Below are positions 51,234 through 59,587 of a DNA stretch of 64,000 nt, in pieces. The number at the start of each line of letters is the position of its first letter. The stretch's first letter is position 1. The notes beneath the pieces were generated by a model. The model was not told the origin of the DNA and did no database searches. It was given only the letters and a program-made list of their open reading frames with translations. The translations under genes were made by a program, and so were the position numbers. The stretch spans positions 1 through 64,000 of the forward strand of contig JAGTTR010000006.1 of the NCBI GenBank assembly GCA_018223385.1, read 5' to 3'. The DNA is from Oscillospiraceae bacterium Marseille-Q3528 (lineage in GTDB: Bacteria; Bacillota; Clostridia; Lachnospirales; Lachnospiraceae).

Positions 51234-52087
51234 CGAATGGATTTGATGAAATGATTTTGAATATGACCGACACCACGCCGGAGCCGGAGGACTACACCGG
51301 CGAGGACGGGCTTTTATACTGCGGGAAGTGCCACAAGCCCAAAGAGGGCTATTTCCCCAAAGAAACCGCCGCATGGCTGGGGCGTGACCGCCACCCGGCA
51401 GAATGTGACTGCCAGCGGGCAGAGCGTGAGGAACGGGAAGCCGCAGAGAAACAGCGCAGTCACCTTGAAACTGTCGAGCGGTTGAAGCGGCGGGGCTTTA
51501 CAGACCCGGCTATGCAGGGCTGGACGTTTGAGAACGACAACGGCAAGTGCCCGCAAATGGAACACGCCCATTTCTATGTGGAGAACTGGGAAACCATGAA
51601 AGAGCGCAACATTGGCTATCTGCTATGGGGCGGCGTTGGCACAGGCAAGAGCTATTTTGCGGGCTGTATCGCAAATGCCCTTATGGAGCGTGAAATCCCC
51701 GTGTGCATGACAAACTTTGCATTGATATTGGGTGACCTTGCCGCCAGCTTTGAGGGCAGGAATGAATATATCTCCCGACTTTGCAGCTTCCCGCTGCTTA
51801 TCCTTGACGATTTTGGAATGGAACGGGGAACGGAATACGGCTTAGAGCAGGTCTACAACGTGATTGACAGCCGTTACCGCAGCGGCAGGCCGCTGATCGT
51901 CACGACTAATCTCACGCTGGAGGACTTGCAGCACCCGGAGGACACCGCCCACGCCCGCATTTATGACCGTCTGATTGAAATGTGTTCTCCTGTCCGCTTT
52001 ACCGGGAGCAACTTCCGAAAAGCCACGGCGCAGGAGAAAATGGGACAACTGAAAAAGCTGATGAACAGAAAGGAGAGCCGCCTATGA
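51230..52087 (+). CDS. DnaC-like helicase loader ATPase
   Basis: 285 residues. An N-terminal zinc-binding part (CGKCHKPKEG ... CDCQRAE) precedes an AAA+ domain with Walker A GGVGTGKSYFAG (about 130-141), Walker B LLILDDFGMERGTEYG and sensor VTTNLT. It loads the replicative helicase, acting with the replisome organizer whose gene overlaps it by four bases. Typical for the replication module of Firmicutes mobilizable elements. Confidence 0.92.
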   Translation: MTNGFDEMILNMTDTTPEPEDYTGEDGLLYCGKCHKPKEGYFPKETAAWLGRDRHPAECDCQRAEREEREAAEKQRSHLETVERLKRRGFTDPAMQGWTFENDNGKCPQMEHAHFYVENWETMKERNIGYLLWGGVGTGKSYFAGCIANALMEREIPVCMTNFALILGDLAASFEGRNEYISRLCSFPLLILDDFGMERGTEYGLEQVYNVIDSRYRSGRPLIVTTNLTLEDLQHPEDTAHARIYDRLIEMCSPVRFTGSNFRKATAQEKMGQLKKLMNRKESRL

Positions 52088-52266
52088 CCAACACCCCAAA
52101 GAATGACCGCAGCACCCGCCGCCCGGATTGCGTGACGGAAATCCGCATAGGTAATTCTGTCCTTGTCGTTTCCGGCTATTTCAAGCAGGACACCACCGCC
52201 ACCGCCGCCGATAAAATGCTGAAAGTGCTGGAAGCGGAAGCTGCTACACAAAAATCGGCAATTTGA
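52084..52266 (+). CDS. tnpW: Transposon protein TnpW
   Basis: 60 residues from ATG 52084 (GAAAGGAGAGCC upstream). The core RPDCVTEIRIGNSVLVVSGYFKQDTTATAADKMLKVLEAE is the TnpW/transposon-encoded protein family found next to the recombinase in Tn4451-like elements. Its precise role is unknown. It overlaps the ATPase gene by four bases and precedes the recombinase gene by 100 bases. Confidence 0.88.
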   Translation: MTNTPKNDRSTRRPDCVTEIRIGNSVLVVSGYFKQDTTATAADKMLKVLEAEAATQKSAI

Positions 52267-52366
52267 CGGGACGTAAAGAAGCAGAAAGGACTGTACAGCC
52301 AGCCCCGGCGTGTGGTATGATAGTCATACGGAATAGTGGGGCTGGCTGTCGGAAATGGAGGACACT

Positions 52367-53977
52367 ATGTTAAGACAGACCACCCGAAACCTTATTACCG
52401 CCCTTTATCCGAGATTATCCCACGAGGACGAGCTGCAAGGTGAGAGCAATTCTATTTCAAACCAGAAGCGTATTCTTGAAACCTATGCGAAGCAGAACGG
52501 CTTTTCCAATCTGCAATGGTACACAGATGACGGTTATTCTGGGGCGAACTTCCAAAGACCCGGTTTTCAAGCCATGCTTGCGGACATTGAAGCCGGAAAA
52601 GTCGGCACCGTTATCGTCAAGGATATGTCACGGTTAGGGCGAAACTATCTGCAAGTGGGAATGTATACGGAAATGATTTTCCCACAGAAAGGCGTCCGCT
52701 TTATCGCTATCAATGACGGAGTGGACAGCGCACAGGGCGACAATGATTTTGCCCCTCTGCGGAACATTTTTAACGAATGGCTGGTGAGAGATACGAGCAA
52801 GAAAATCAAAGCAGTAAAACGGTCTAAGGGTATGAGCGGGAAGCCCGTCACGAGCAAACCCGTATACGGCTACTTTATGGACGAGGACGAAAATTTTATC
52901 ATTGACGGGGAAGCCGCCCCTGTTGTGCGGCAGATTTACAGCTTGTGCCTTGCCGGGAACGGGCCGACCAAGATAGCCCGTATGCTCACAGAGCAGGAGA
53001 TCCCCACGCCGGGAACGCTGGAATACCGTCGGACGGGAAGCACCCGCCGCTACCACCCCGGCTATGAGTGCAAGTGGGCGACCAATACCGTGGTACATAT
53101 CCTTGAAAACAGGGAGTACACGGGCTGTCTGGTAAACTTCAAGACGGAGAAGCCGTCCTACAAGACCAAGCACAGCGTAGAGAACCCCATTGAGAAACAG
53201 GCGATTTTCGAGAACCACCATGAGCCTATCATTGACACCCAGATGTGGGAGCGTGTGCAGGAGTTACGCAAGCAGCGCAAACGCCCGAACCGCTATGATG
53301 AAGTGGGCTTATTCTCCGGCATACTCTTTTGTGCCGACTGCGGCAGCGTCCTTTACCAGCAGCGTTACCAGAACGCCACCCGCAAGCAGGATTGTTATAT
53401 CTGCGGGAGCTACAAGAAGCGTACCCGTGACTGTACGGCGCACTTTATCCGCACCGACCTGTTGACCGCCGGAGTGACCGACAATCTGCGGAAAGTCACC
53501 AGCTATGCAGCGAAGCACGAAGCCCGGTTTATGAAGCTGCTGATCGAGCAGAACGAGGACGGGGGCAAGCGCAGGAACGCCGCAAGGAAAAAGGAGCTGG
53601 AAGCCGCCGAGAAGCGTATCAGCGAGTTATCCGCTATCTTCAAGCGGCTGTATGAGGACAGCGTGACCGGGCGCATTTCAGACGAGCGTTTCACGGAGCT
53701 GTCGGCAGACTATGAAGCCGAGCAGAAAGAACTGAAAGAGAGAGCCGCCGCTATCCGGGCAGAGCTTTCCAAAGCGCAGGAAGCCACGGTAAACGCAGAA
53801 AAGTTTATGAATGTTGTCCGCAAGTACACCAGCTTTGAAGAACTTACCCCTACCCTTTTGCGTGAGTTTGTGGAGAAAATCGTTGTGCATGAGTGCAGCT
53901 ATGACGAGAACGGCACACGCAGACAGGACATTGATATTTATTACTCTTTCGTTGGCAAGGTAGACCTGCCCGAATGA
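52367..53977 (+). CDS. Large serine recombinase (TnpX class)
   Basis: 536 residues from ATG 52367; an in-frame ATG at 52355 overlaps the GGAGG ribosome site. The resolvase domain (1-150) has the catalytic Ser in ALYPRLSHEDE and IVKDMSRLGRNYLQVG. The recombinase domain, zinc ribbon (CADCGSVLY ... CYICGSYKKRTRDC) and a coiled-coil motif follow. It excises and inserts the element, leaving an AA core at each junction. It stands about 90 bases from the right end, as usual for this class. Confidence 0.95.
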   Translation: MLRQTTRNLITALYPRLSHEDELQGESNSISNQKRILETYAKQNGFSNLQWYTDDGYSGANFQRPGFQAMLADIEAGKVGTVIVKDMSRLGRNYLQVGMYTEMIFPQKGVRFIAINDGVDSAQGDNDFAPLRNIFNEWLVRDTSKKIKAVKRSKGMSGKPVTSKPVYGYFMDEDENFIIDGEAAPVVRQIYSLCLAGNGPTKIARMLTEQEIPTPGTLEYRRTGSTRRYHPGYECKWATNTVVHILENREYTGCLVNFKTEKPSYKTKHSVENPIEKQAIFENHHEPIIDTQMWERVQELRKQRKRPNRYDEVGLFSGILFCADCGSVLYQQRYQNATRKQDCYICGSYKKRTRDCTAHFIRTDLLTAGVTDNLRKVTSYAAKHEARFMKLLIEQNEDGGKRRNAARKKELEAAEKRISELSAIFKRLYEDSVTGRISDERFTELSADYEAEQKELKERAAAIRAELSKAQEATVNAEKFMNVVRKYTSFEELTPTLLREFVEKIVVHECSYDENGTRRQDIDIYYSFVGKVDLPE

Positions 53978-53985
53978 CCGCCCGA

Positions 53986-54034
53986 CCTATCCGGCGCAAT
54001 GCGCAAACGCCGGATAGGAACGGCAAAATTTTTT
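53986..54034 (+). terminator. Terminator after the recombinase gene
   Basis: Perfect 11-base arms CCTATCCGGCG (53986-53996) and CGCCGGATAGG (54008-54018), followed shortly by ATTTTTT. It isolates the element from the interrupted mutF gene. Confidence 0.8.
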
Positions 54035-54047
54035 ACACTTCTACTAC

Positions 54048-54067
54048 TTCTTTATCACACATCAGCA
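54048..54067 (-). repeat. Right terminal inverted repeat of the tet element
   Basis: Read inward from 54067 it is TGCTGATGTGTGATAAAGAA, aligned with the left end at 44062-44081 (12 to 13 shared bases in 20). The AA core at 54068-54069 joins it to the host mutF codons. Confidence 0.75.
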
Positions 54068-54453
54068 AACTGTCCTGCTTTCTTCTTTCCGGTGTTTGTA
54101 AGTGATACAATCTGCAAGACCTCATCAATTCTGTTTTCATCTGTACCAAGCAATAATTGTCTTACCTTCAAATTCTCTCTGGCGGAAAGATTTTCATAAA
54201 TAGGCGGATTTTCAATTAACGCTCCTATTTTTGATAAATCTTTCCTATCTAAAAGTTTTCCATCAAAGTAAATCTTTCCTGCAGTTGGTTTCATCATACC
54301 AGTCAACATTTTCAATGTGGTAGATTTACCAGCGCCATTCGGTCCAAGCAGTCCATAAATCTGTCCCTTTTCGATATTAAGTGAAACATTATTTACCGCT
54401 TTCTGTTTTCTAAAATATTTACATAGATTTTGTGTCTGTAACATCATTTCCAT
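54067..54453 (-). pseudogene. mutF-type ABC ATPase, 5' part (split by the tet element)
   Basis: First 129 codons of the lantibiotic-immunity ATPase, starting at ATG 54453 with AGGAAGGATAG upstream. Walker A is LLGPNGAGKST (about 36-46). The Q-loop region is ALIENPPIYENLSARENL. The frame then enters the element and stops at 54055 after three foreign codons. Signature, Walker B and switch are in the other part at 43732-44061. The fragment might be expressed as a short P-loop protein but cannot hydrolyse ATP normally. Confidence 0.93.
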
Positions 54454-54531
54454 CTTTACTATCCTTCCTTCTATATTTCATTTCTTACTGAAATATAACC
54501 TAACAGAAAAAAATAAAGATTTGATGAAGAT

Positions 54532-55326
54532 TTATTCCCGTATGGAATAAACCATCAATTGAATATCATTATCAGGACTCGGCTTTCCACTGAAATCAGC
54601 AAAGCTGTTACAAATACGAAGTCCTAATTTACAGAATATCTCCGTGATTTCATCCAAACTATATAACCTTATAGGATTTCCTTCTTTCATTTCAGGCTTC
54701 AGGAATATGTACCCACTGCAATACGGGCATTTGCTCCCACCGGAACGGGTAGAAATAAGGGTGTTCCACTCTTTGCCGCAATCCTTACACTTCCACCAAA
54801 CCTTACGATTGGCAAAGACCGTAACCTGAGTTGAAAGTAACGGATAATTTCTGTCCGACCACTCGGCTGCTATATTCGGCAGAAGTGTTGCAAGGTCATT
54901 AAATCCTGCCAACACTTTGTTATGGGAACAATACGGGCAGCCTGTCCTATTTATCGTTCTGCTCTTAACGGCAGCTTCCCACTCGTGTCCTTTCTCACAT
55001 TTCCAAATCACTTTCTTATGAGAACCAATAGAAACCTCTGTCGGTTTTATCTTATTCTTTTTCGACCACTGCTTTGCCAGTAATGGCTCTAATGTCGCCA
55101 AATCGTTAATACCTGCAATCACTCTCGTTCCGGAGCATATCGGGCATTTCTCTCCACTGGAACGAGCCTTAACGCTTGTCTGCCATTCGTGACCGCAAGC
55201 ACCTTTCCACCATACTTTTTTATTTGAACCGAAAGTAATGTCATCAGGCGTAAGCATTAAATTCTTTTCCGACCACTCCGAAACAAGCTCCGGGTGTACT
55301 TCTGCTAAACTGTTATTCATAGCCAA
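54532..55326 (-). CDS. Zinc-ribbon repeat protein with methyltransferase-like tail (chimera)
   Basis: 264 residues. Three successive probable zinc-ribbon units (PF14311-like, about 10-75, 78-142, 145-208) each carry W-K-C/G-x-x-x-G-H-E-W and C-P-x-C. After CPYCSGYIF the sequence changes character: IRLYSLDEITEIFCKLGLRICNSFADFSG ... IQLMVYSIRE resembles the last 50 residues of class I SAM methyltransferases. The gene is therefore probably a fusion made by deletion. The zinc-ribbon part could bind nucleic acid. The function is unknown. Confidence 0.7.
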   Translation of the reverse strand: MAMNNSLAEVHPELVSEWSEKNLMLTPDDITFGSNKKVWWKGACGHEWQTSVKARSSGEKCPICSGTRVIAGINDLATLEPLLAKQWSKKNKIKPTEVSIGSHKKVIWKCEKGHEWEAAVKSRTINRTGCPYCSHNKVLAGFNDLATLLPNIAAEWSDRNYPLLSTQVTVFANRKVWWKCKDCGKEWNTLISTRSGGSKCPYCSGYIFLKPEMKEGNPIRLYSLDEITEIFCKLGLRICNSFADFSGKPSPDNDIQLMVYSIRE

Positions 55327-55401
55327 ACCTCAACCTCCTTGTGCTTAGAGTATATGAAGTTTTGGCTTTATCTTGTAGTTTGCGAATATACGTGCAAATA
55401 G

Positions 55402-55443
55402 AAAAAGCCCTTTGAGAAAAGGATTTCTCCTCTCTCAAAGGGC
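55402..55443 (-). terminator. Strong terminator upstream of the chimera gene
   Basis: Perfect arms GCCCTTTGAGA and TCTCAAAGGGC (55407-55417/55433-55443) with TTTTTC after it on the minus strand. It ends transcripts from the truncated repeat protein gene at 55496. Confidence 0.9.
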
Positions 55444-55495
55444 AAGTTGACAAACTGGAATTTGGTGTGTGCTTTATAAATTTTTTCCGATCCAC

Positions 55496-56146
55496 TCAAG
55501 TTGGTTCATACTCGTTATCGGCATTGATACTGAACGGTGCGGAGTATGTCGTGAAGGTCATGCCCGCAAGTTCCGATTGGGTAAGCGCCTTATCGCTCAG
55601 CAGGTATTCGATCTTAACCGCTTCGCCGCTGTTGTCCGCAGCGGTAACGGTTACCATCTGCATATCCTTAAAGAACAAATCGAAGGTGATGGTGTTGAAG
55701 AAAGACTTCCAGTCGTTTTCAGCAATCTTGATTTCGCCTGTAGGCACTGCAATATCACGCCACTGAGCCGTGATCGTCAAATCCTCGGCGGGCATGGTTG
55801 TCGGGAATGCTTTATCCCAGCCGTTGAACTGATAGCCCTCTCTTGTCAGGGTCGGAGCGGTAATCGGTATGCCGTAATCCTGCGTTATGGTAATATCCGC
55901 TTCGCCGTTTTCGGGCTTGACTGTGACGGTATATTGATTGATTTCCCACTTCGCCCAATATTCCTTGTTGCCCGTTTCGGTGTCGCCGATTGCCGTAACA
56001 GGAGAGCCGGTCAGCGTGACACCGGGCTTGGTCATACGGAAAAGGAAAAATCTGTCCGTGATGGTTCGGCGGTCATAGCTGTAGGTATACCCTTCTTGTA
56101 GGGGCAGCAGCAGGCCGCTGAAGGGGATTCTCTCTGAAACAGTCAT
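55496..56146 (-). pseudogene. Truncated extracellular repeat protein
   Basis: 216 codons without a signal peptide. The middle (YWAKWEINQYTVTVKPENGEADITITQDYGIPITAPTLTREGYQFNGWDKAFP in outline) is a Flg_new/InlB-type repeat. After it comes a beta-rich domain that breaks off at NADNEYEPT, where family members normally continue with a DKAGN-type Ig strand. Both ends therefore look cut: it is an internal fragment of a large surface protein, with an improvised start. Promoter and export signal are not evident. Confidence 0.6.
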
Positions 56147-56255
56147 GGCAGCTTATCTCCTTTATCTTATCGTAGTGTCCTGTAGTCCTTCCGAAAAGCG
56201 GCAACGCCGTGGTTGCCGCCTTTCGGAAAGGGACTTGCTGCCAAGTCCACTTTCA

Positions 56256-56295
56256 AGAAAATAGGCGGTGGCGGAATGATCCGTCACCGCCTATT
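56256..56295 (-). terminator. Terminator after the repeat surface protein
   Basis: Minus strand: AATAGGCGGTG (56285-56295) pairs with CACCGCCTATT (56260-56270), followed by TTCTTG. A second palindrome, CCGAAAGGCGGCAA/TTGCCGCTTTTCGG, lies at 56191-56226. Confidence 0.8.
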
Positions 56296-56329
56296 GTGTT
56301 TAGGTTATTTCGATTTCGGAAGCGTCGGC

Positions 56330-57955
56330 TTATTCAGCCTCGGATTCCTTTCTTTTTTTGCCGTTCAGGCCCAGCAGGGTCAGAACGCCGCCGCTGACAA
56401 AGAGAAGAACGATCCAAAGCCCCAGCGTTCTTGTGTCGCCGGTCTGAGGAGATTTGACGGAGTCCTCCTTTGCGGGTTTATTGGCGTTGTTATCGCTGCT
56501 GTCTGTGCTGCCGGTGTTTCCGCCCGGATTGGCGCTGCTGTCTGTGCTGCCGGTGTTTCCGCCCGGATTGGCGCTGCCGTCTGTGCTGCCGGTGTTTCCG
56601 CCCGGATTGGCGCTGCTGTCTGTGCTGCCGGTGTTTCCGCCCGGATTGGCGCTGCCGTCATCGGGTAGCTTGTCGAGGACCGTGTTCTCGCTGCGCTTAT
56701 AGCTGCAGACGGTACACTCCTCATGCTTCAGGCCGGTCTGCGTCTCAGTCGCCGCTTTGTCTACCTTCCACACGAAGGTGTGGGACGCCAGATCCTTTGT
56801 GCTACCGCTCGGATCCGGGCAGGCGCTGTCGGTGCACTGATGCCAATGGCTCTTTGTGTCCGCATACCACGGACCGCCGTAGGTATGGGTATGGGGACCC
56901 ACATACGGCTTCACGGTGATGGCCTGGTAGGTCTTGATATTACTGCTGCCGCTGCCATCGTTATACTGGATCGTCACATCCTTCTGTCCCTGCGTGAGCT
57001 TGTCACCATAGAAGATCACGTACTTGTCTCTGGAGAGGTCAGCCGTGGTGCCGTCGGTATAATGCGCGGTGACCACCATGCCCGTCGGGTCAAAATCCTC
57101 GCCGGCCATGTACTCGGTCTTATCCGGCTGTTTTGTGATCTCGATGCTCTCCACCGTCTTGACGACCTCCGGTTTGCCAAGGCCACGGATCACCTGATAA
57201 TCCTTGTTATACGGAAAACCACTCCATGTTGTTTCAAAGGCATCCGCTTCAACTCCGTTTACGGTCACGTTCTCCTTTTTCAGCCCGGTGTAATCGCACC
57301 CCAGGAGCTTATTAAAATAAACCTCTACCCTATATTCTGTATCCGCCTTGAAGGTTTCGGTTAGAGGTGCGGAAGTCCAATCACCCGCCGAGTCCTTTTT
57401 CATAAATTGGAAGTAGCTAAGTTTAATACCAGGCTCTGTCGTCGTAACCGCGGCATCTGCTATATTTGCGTCCGCTTTATATCCGGTCACCGTGATTGGC
57501 AGTGTGGTCACCTTTGTCACGTTCGCTGGTTTATAGGTGTTGTATACCTTGAATTCGATGCTGTTACCGTTGCCATACACGCTCTGCGGGCCGCTTTCGT
57601 TGTTGCCGCCCGTATAAGAAATGCTGTACCATACATACTCCCCTATCGGCTTACCGGGCACATCCTGCTTCACGATATATTTACCGGGTGCGACCGATAC
57701 GGTGCTTGTTCCTTTTCCGTCTGCACCGACGGTGACAGTCGTCGTACCGTATTCATAGTATTGCGCCGTCACTTCATTTATGGCTTTCTTGATTTGGAAT
57801 GTAAACTCCGCGCCTTCCGCGCTTCCGATCAGTCCGTTCACCTCCACGGTGATTTTTAATTCACATGTTTCACCCTCCTCTGCTCGCGCCGTTGCGGGCG
57901 CCATGCACAGCACCATACAGAGCACCAGTACAATGCTGAGCCATTGCTTTTTCAT
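56330..57955 (-). CDS. Sortase-anchored protein with Ig-like domain and 12-residue repeats
   Basis: 541 residues from ATG 57955 (AAGGAGGAAGG upstream). A signal peptide (1-26, cut after ARAEE) is followed by a Spy0128/collagen-binding-B-like pilin domain (about 30-140, VNGLIGSAEGAEFTFQI, GKYIVKQDVPG). Later come a bacterial Ig-like unit (YMAGEDFDPTGMVVTAHYTDGT), a His/Cys-rich segment (HTHTYGGPW, HWHQCTD) and four repeats of S-A-N-P-G-G-N-T-G-S-T-D. The anchor is SPQTG at residue 502, a membrane helix and KKRKESEAE. Probably a cell-wall adhesin. No sortase is seen nearby. Confidence 0.85.
   Translation of the reverse strand: MKKQWLSIVLVLCMVLCMAPATARAEEGETCELKITVEVNGLIGSAEGAEFTFQIKKAINEVTAQYYEYGTTTVTVGADGKGTSTVSVAPGKYIVKQDVPGKPIGEYVWYSISYTGGNNESGPQSVYGNGNSIEFKVYNTYKPANVTKVTTLPITVTGYKADANIADAAVTTTEPGIKLSYFQFMKKDSAGDWTSAPLTETFKADTEYRVEVYFNKLLGCDYTGLKKENVTVNGVEADAFETTWSGFPYNKDYQVIRGLGKPEVVKTVESIEITKQPDKTEYMAGEDFDPTGMVVTAHYTDGTTADLSRDKYVIFYGDKLTQGQKDVTIQYNDGSGSSNIKTYQAITVKPYVGPHTHTYGGPWYADTKSHWHQCTDSACPDPSGSTKDLASHTFVWKVDKAATETQTGLKHEECTVCSYKRSENTVLDKLPDDGSANPGGNTGSTDSSANPGGNTGSTDGSANPGGNTGSTDSSANPGGNTGSTDSSDNNANKPAKEDSVKSPQTGDTRTLGLWIVLLFVSGGVLTLLGLNGKKRKESEAE
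56489..56655. repeat. 36-bp coding minisatellite, 4+ units
   Basis: Four to five nearly identical 36-bp units with the core GTGTTTCCGCCCGGATTGGC, in frame with the linker of the sortase-anchored protein. Only one or two bases differ between units, so copy number probably changes readily. Confidence 0.92.
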
Positions 57956-58147
57956 GATTCCTTCCTCCTTAAAAAGTATATAGACTCTCGGAATCTCCAG
58001 CCCATTGAAAACACTGGGTTTGGAGGTTCCTTTTTTATCGAAATCACCCACTTTTTTTGCAAAAAGAGCTTTACAAACGGCTCGAAAAACGAGGCGCTTC
58101 GCGCCCTTGTTTACAGAAATGACTTTTGCGAACAGGGGGCGACTTCG

Positions 58148-58390
58148 ATGTTACCGATTTATCCTGGCGGCCATGTGGCCTACCAGAATTTTGTGGTTGA
58201 GCAGTTGCGCAACCACTATGCCAACCCGGCAGAATTGCCGGATAGGCTATTGGACATTGCCGAGCGCTTTTGGGAGAAGAACCTGACGGGCATTGACACG
58301 CTCATGCAGGAGTGCTACTCCCGGTTTGGACCAAAACCAAGACCTCCGTCTTGTATACTGCGCTCAGTGCTGTTGTCCATCACCTTGTGA
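58148..58390 (+). pseudogene. IS transposase stump (5' 80 codons)
   Basis: The frame reads MLPIYPGGHVAYQNFVVEQL and later CYSRFGPKPRPPSCILRSVLLSITL, then stops. The FGPKPR-P-x-S-x-LRS block is the N terminus of DDE transposases of IS1182-like elements; the catalytic part is absent. The cut falls exactly where the signalling cluster begins. The 190 bases before it (57956-58147) hold no gene and may include the IS end. Confidence 0.75.
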
Positions 58391-58391
58391 T

Positions 58392-58778
58392 TTAAACGCT
58401 GTCGATCACCGAAGCAAAGTAGTTTTCGGACACCGAGCCGAAGAGAAAAGCGTCTATCAGACCCTCGCGCTTTGCCTGCCGTACCTTTTCGGTCAACTCT
58501 CCGTCTGTATCGTCATCCACAAAGAGAATGACCCGGCAGTTTTCCGTGTTCCGTTTTACCTTGTCACGGATTGCCATTCGTTCATTGAACATCCAGGGCG
58601 AATACGCCTTGACCTCCATTAAAAGCACATCCGGTCGATGCGTTTTGCACCACTCGGCGGTTGCGTCCGGCGACTCGGAAATCACAACATGGCAATCGTC
58701 CAATTTTTGCATCAGCATTCGCTCCATGGTGTGCGCATGGATATCGCTCTGAAAGTCCAGAACGATTTTTTTCATCAT
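58392..58778 (-). CDS. Stand-alone receiver-like protein lacking phospho-acceptor Asp
   Basis: 128 residues with a CheY-like fold (KIVLDFQSDIHAHTM, RPDVLLMEVKAYSPW, CRVILFVDDDTDGE, GLIDAFLFGSVS). The acidic pair of true receivers is missing at strand 1 (DFQSD) and the phospho-acceptor Asp is Glu (LLMEVK). The Lys position near the C terminus is Phe/Gly. It is probably a pseudo-receiver that binds a partner constitutively. GGTGGTGATGA precedes the ATG pair. A terminator separates it from the response regulator upstream, so it may be independently expressed. Confidence 0.75.
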   Translation of the reverse strand: MMKKIVLDFQSDIHAHTMERMLMQKLDDCHVVISESPDATAEWCKTHRPDVLLMEVKAYSPWMFNERMAIRDKVKRNTENCRVILFVDDDTDGELTEKVRQAKREGLIDAFLFGSVSENYFASVIDSV

Positions 58779-58916
58779 TCATCACCACCTTTTGAAAGCA
58801 CAACCCTAATTTTACAGTATCTATTGTACGGATTTTTTGGTGCTTGTCACTGGCACTTGTGCCAGTAACAGAAGGAAAAATTCGATTTTTTCAAAATTTT
58901 TTTGCCTTTTAGGCGC

Positions 58917-58948
58917 AAAAAACCCCTTGACCGTACAGCCAAGGGGTT
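58917..58948 (-). terminator. Terminator after the LuxR-type regulator
   Basis: Minus strand: AACCCCTTG (58940-58948) pairs with CAAGGGGTT (58921-58929), followed by TTTTTG. It ends the 7TM-kinase-regulator transcript. Confidence 0.9.
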
Positions 58949-58957
58949 CAATTTCTC

Positions 58958-59587
58958 TTATTCGTCTTTTAAGGTGGTTACCATGAGCTTGTTTTCAATG
59001 GCGGTTGCAACCAGCGATTCTCTGCTTTCAAAGCCTCCCTTTTCCACCATATCATCCAGGTTCCAGCGAACGCCGTTTTTGGAGATACCCAGCTTGTCAG
59101 CGATTTCCTGATAGGTGAAGCCCTTTATATACAGGCGCAGGATGTCTAACTGCCGGGGCGAGAAGGCATCGGACATCGTACCCTCCATTTCAATGGCCGG
59201 AGCAATATCGGGGAAGACCTTTTCCCCTGCCAGGGTGCGCTTTACCACGCTCATCAGTTCCTCCGTGCCGTGATCCTTATACCACAGGCTGTCGGCGGCG
59301 CCCATTTTGGCTCGTTCCAATACCTGCGGATCAACAAGCGAGGTAGCCACAACGATTTTGATTTGCGGAAAAGCCTTTTTGATGCGCTCTGCGGCGGCAA
59401 GACCGGAATGCTTGTGCTGCGTCTGCACATCCATAAGGACGAGCTTTACGGTGGCGTCGCAATGCTTTTCCGCTTCAAAGGCGTCACGGAAAACGCCGAC
59501 AAGATAAAACTCGCCGTCTGCCGCAAGACGATCGACAAAGTGCTTTTGGATGTATAAATCATCCTCTACAAGTATGGTGTTTATCAT
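58958..59587 (-). CDS. NarL/LuxR-type response regulator
   Basis: 209 residues. The receiver (1-125) has ED pair in LVEDDLYI, phospho-acceptor Asp in KLVLMDVQTQHKHSG, Thr/Ser in IVVATSLVD and Lys in SLWYKDHG. The LuxR-type helix-turn-helix (about 140-200) is FSPRQLDILRLYIKGFTYQEIADKLGISKNGVRWNLDDMVEK. Phosphorylation by the overlapping kinase gene product is expected. Targets are unknown; the sortase-anchored protein gene nearby is a possibility. Confidence 0.92.
   Translation of the reverse strand: MINTILVEDDLYIQKHFVDRLAADGEFYLVGVFRDAFEAEKHCDATVKLVLMDVQTQHKHSGLAAAERIKKAFPQIKIVVATSLVDPQVLERAKMGAADSLWYKDHGTEELMSVVKRTLAGEKVFPDIAPAIEMEGTMSDAFSPRQLDILRLYIKGFTYQEIADKLGISKNGVRWNLDDMVEKGGFESRESLVATAIENKLMVTTLKDE

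Larger units (their letters stand above)
44062..54067. mobile_element. 10-kb mobilizable tetracycline-resistance element
   Basis: It carries tet(40), a Tet(O)-type gene, mobC, a relaxase, a replisome organizer, a DnaC-like ATPase, tnpW and a TnpX-class serine recombinase. There are no conjugation-pore genes, so it would need a helper. Both ends carry related inverted sequences starting TGCT next to an AA dinucleotide (44060-44061 and 54068-54069). Deleting everything between the AA pairs rebuilds the mutF reading frame exactly. GC content differs between the tet module and the mobilization module, so the element is itself composite. Confidence 0.9.

Noticed and set aside
53986..54034. Right element end placed at the terminator
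   Set aside because: The inverted-repeat match and mutF frame restoration put the end at 54067, not here.
54055..54453. Stand-alone small ABC ATPase
   Set aside because: It lacks signature and Walker B; the missing half is exactly at the other end of the mobile element.
56489..56655. CRISPR-like array of 36-bp repeats
   Set aside because: Repeats are contiguous without spacers and encode an in-frame protein linker; no cas genes in the window.
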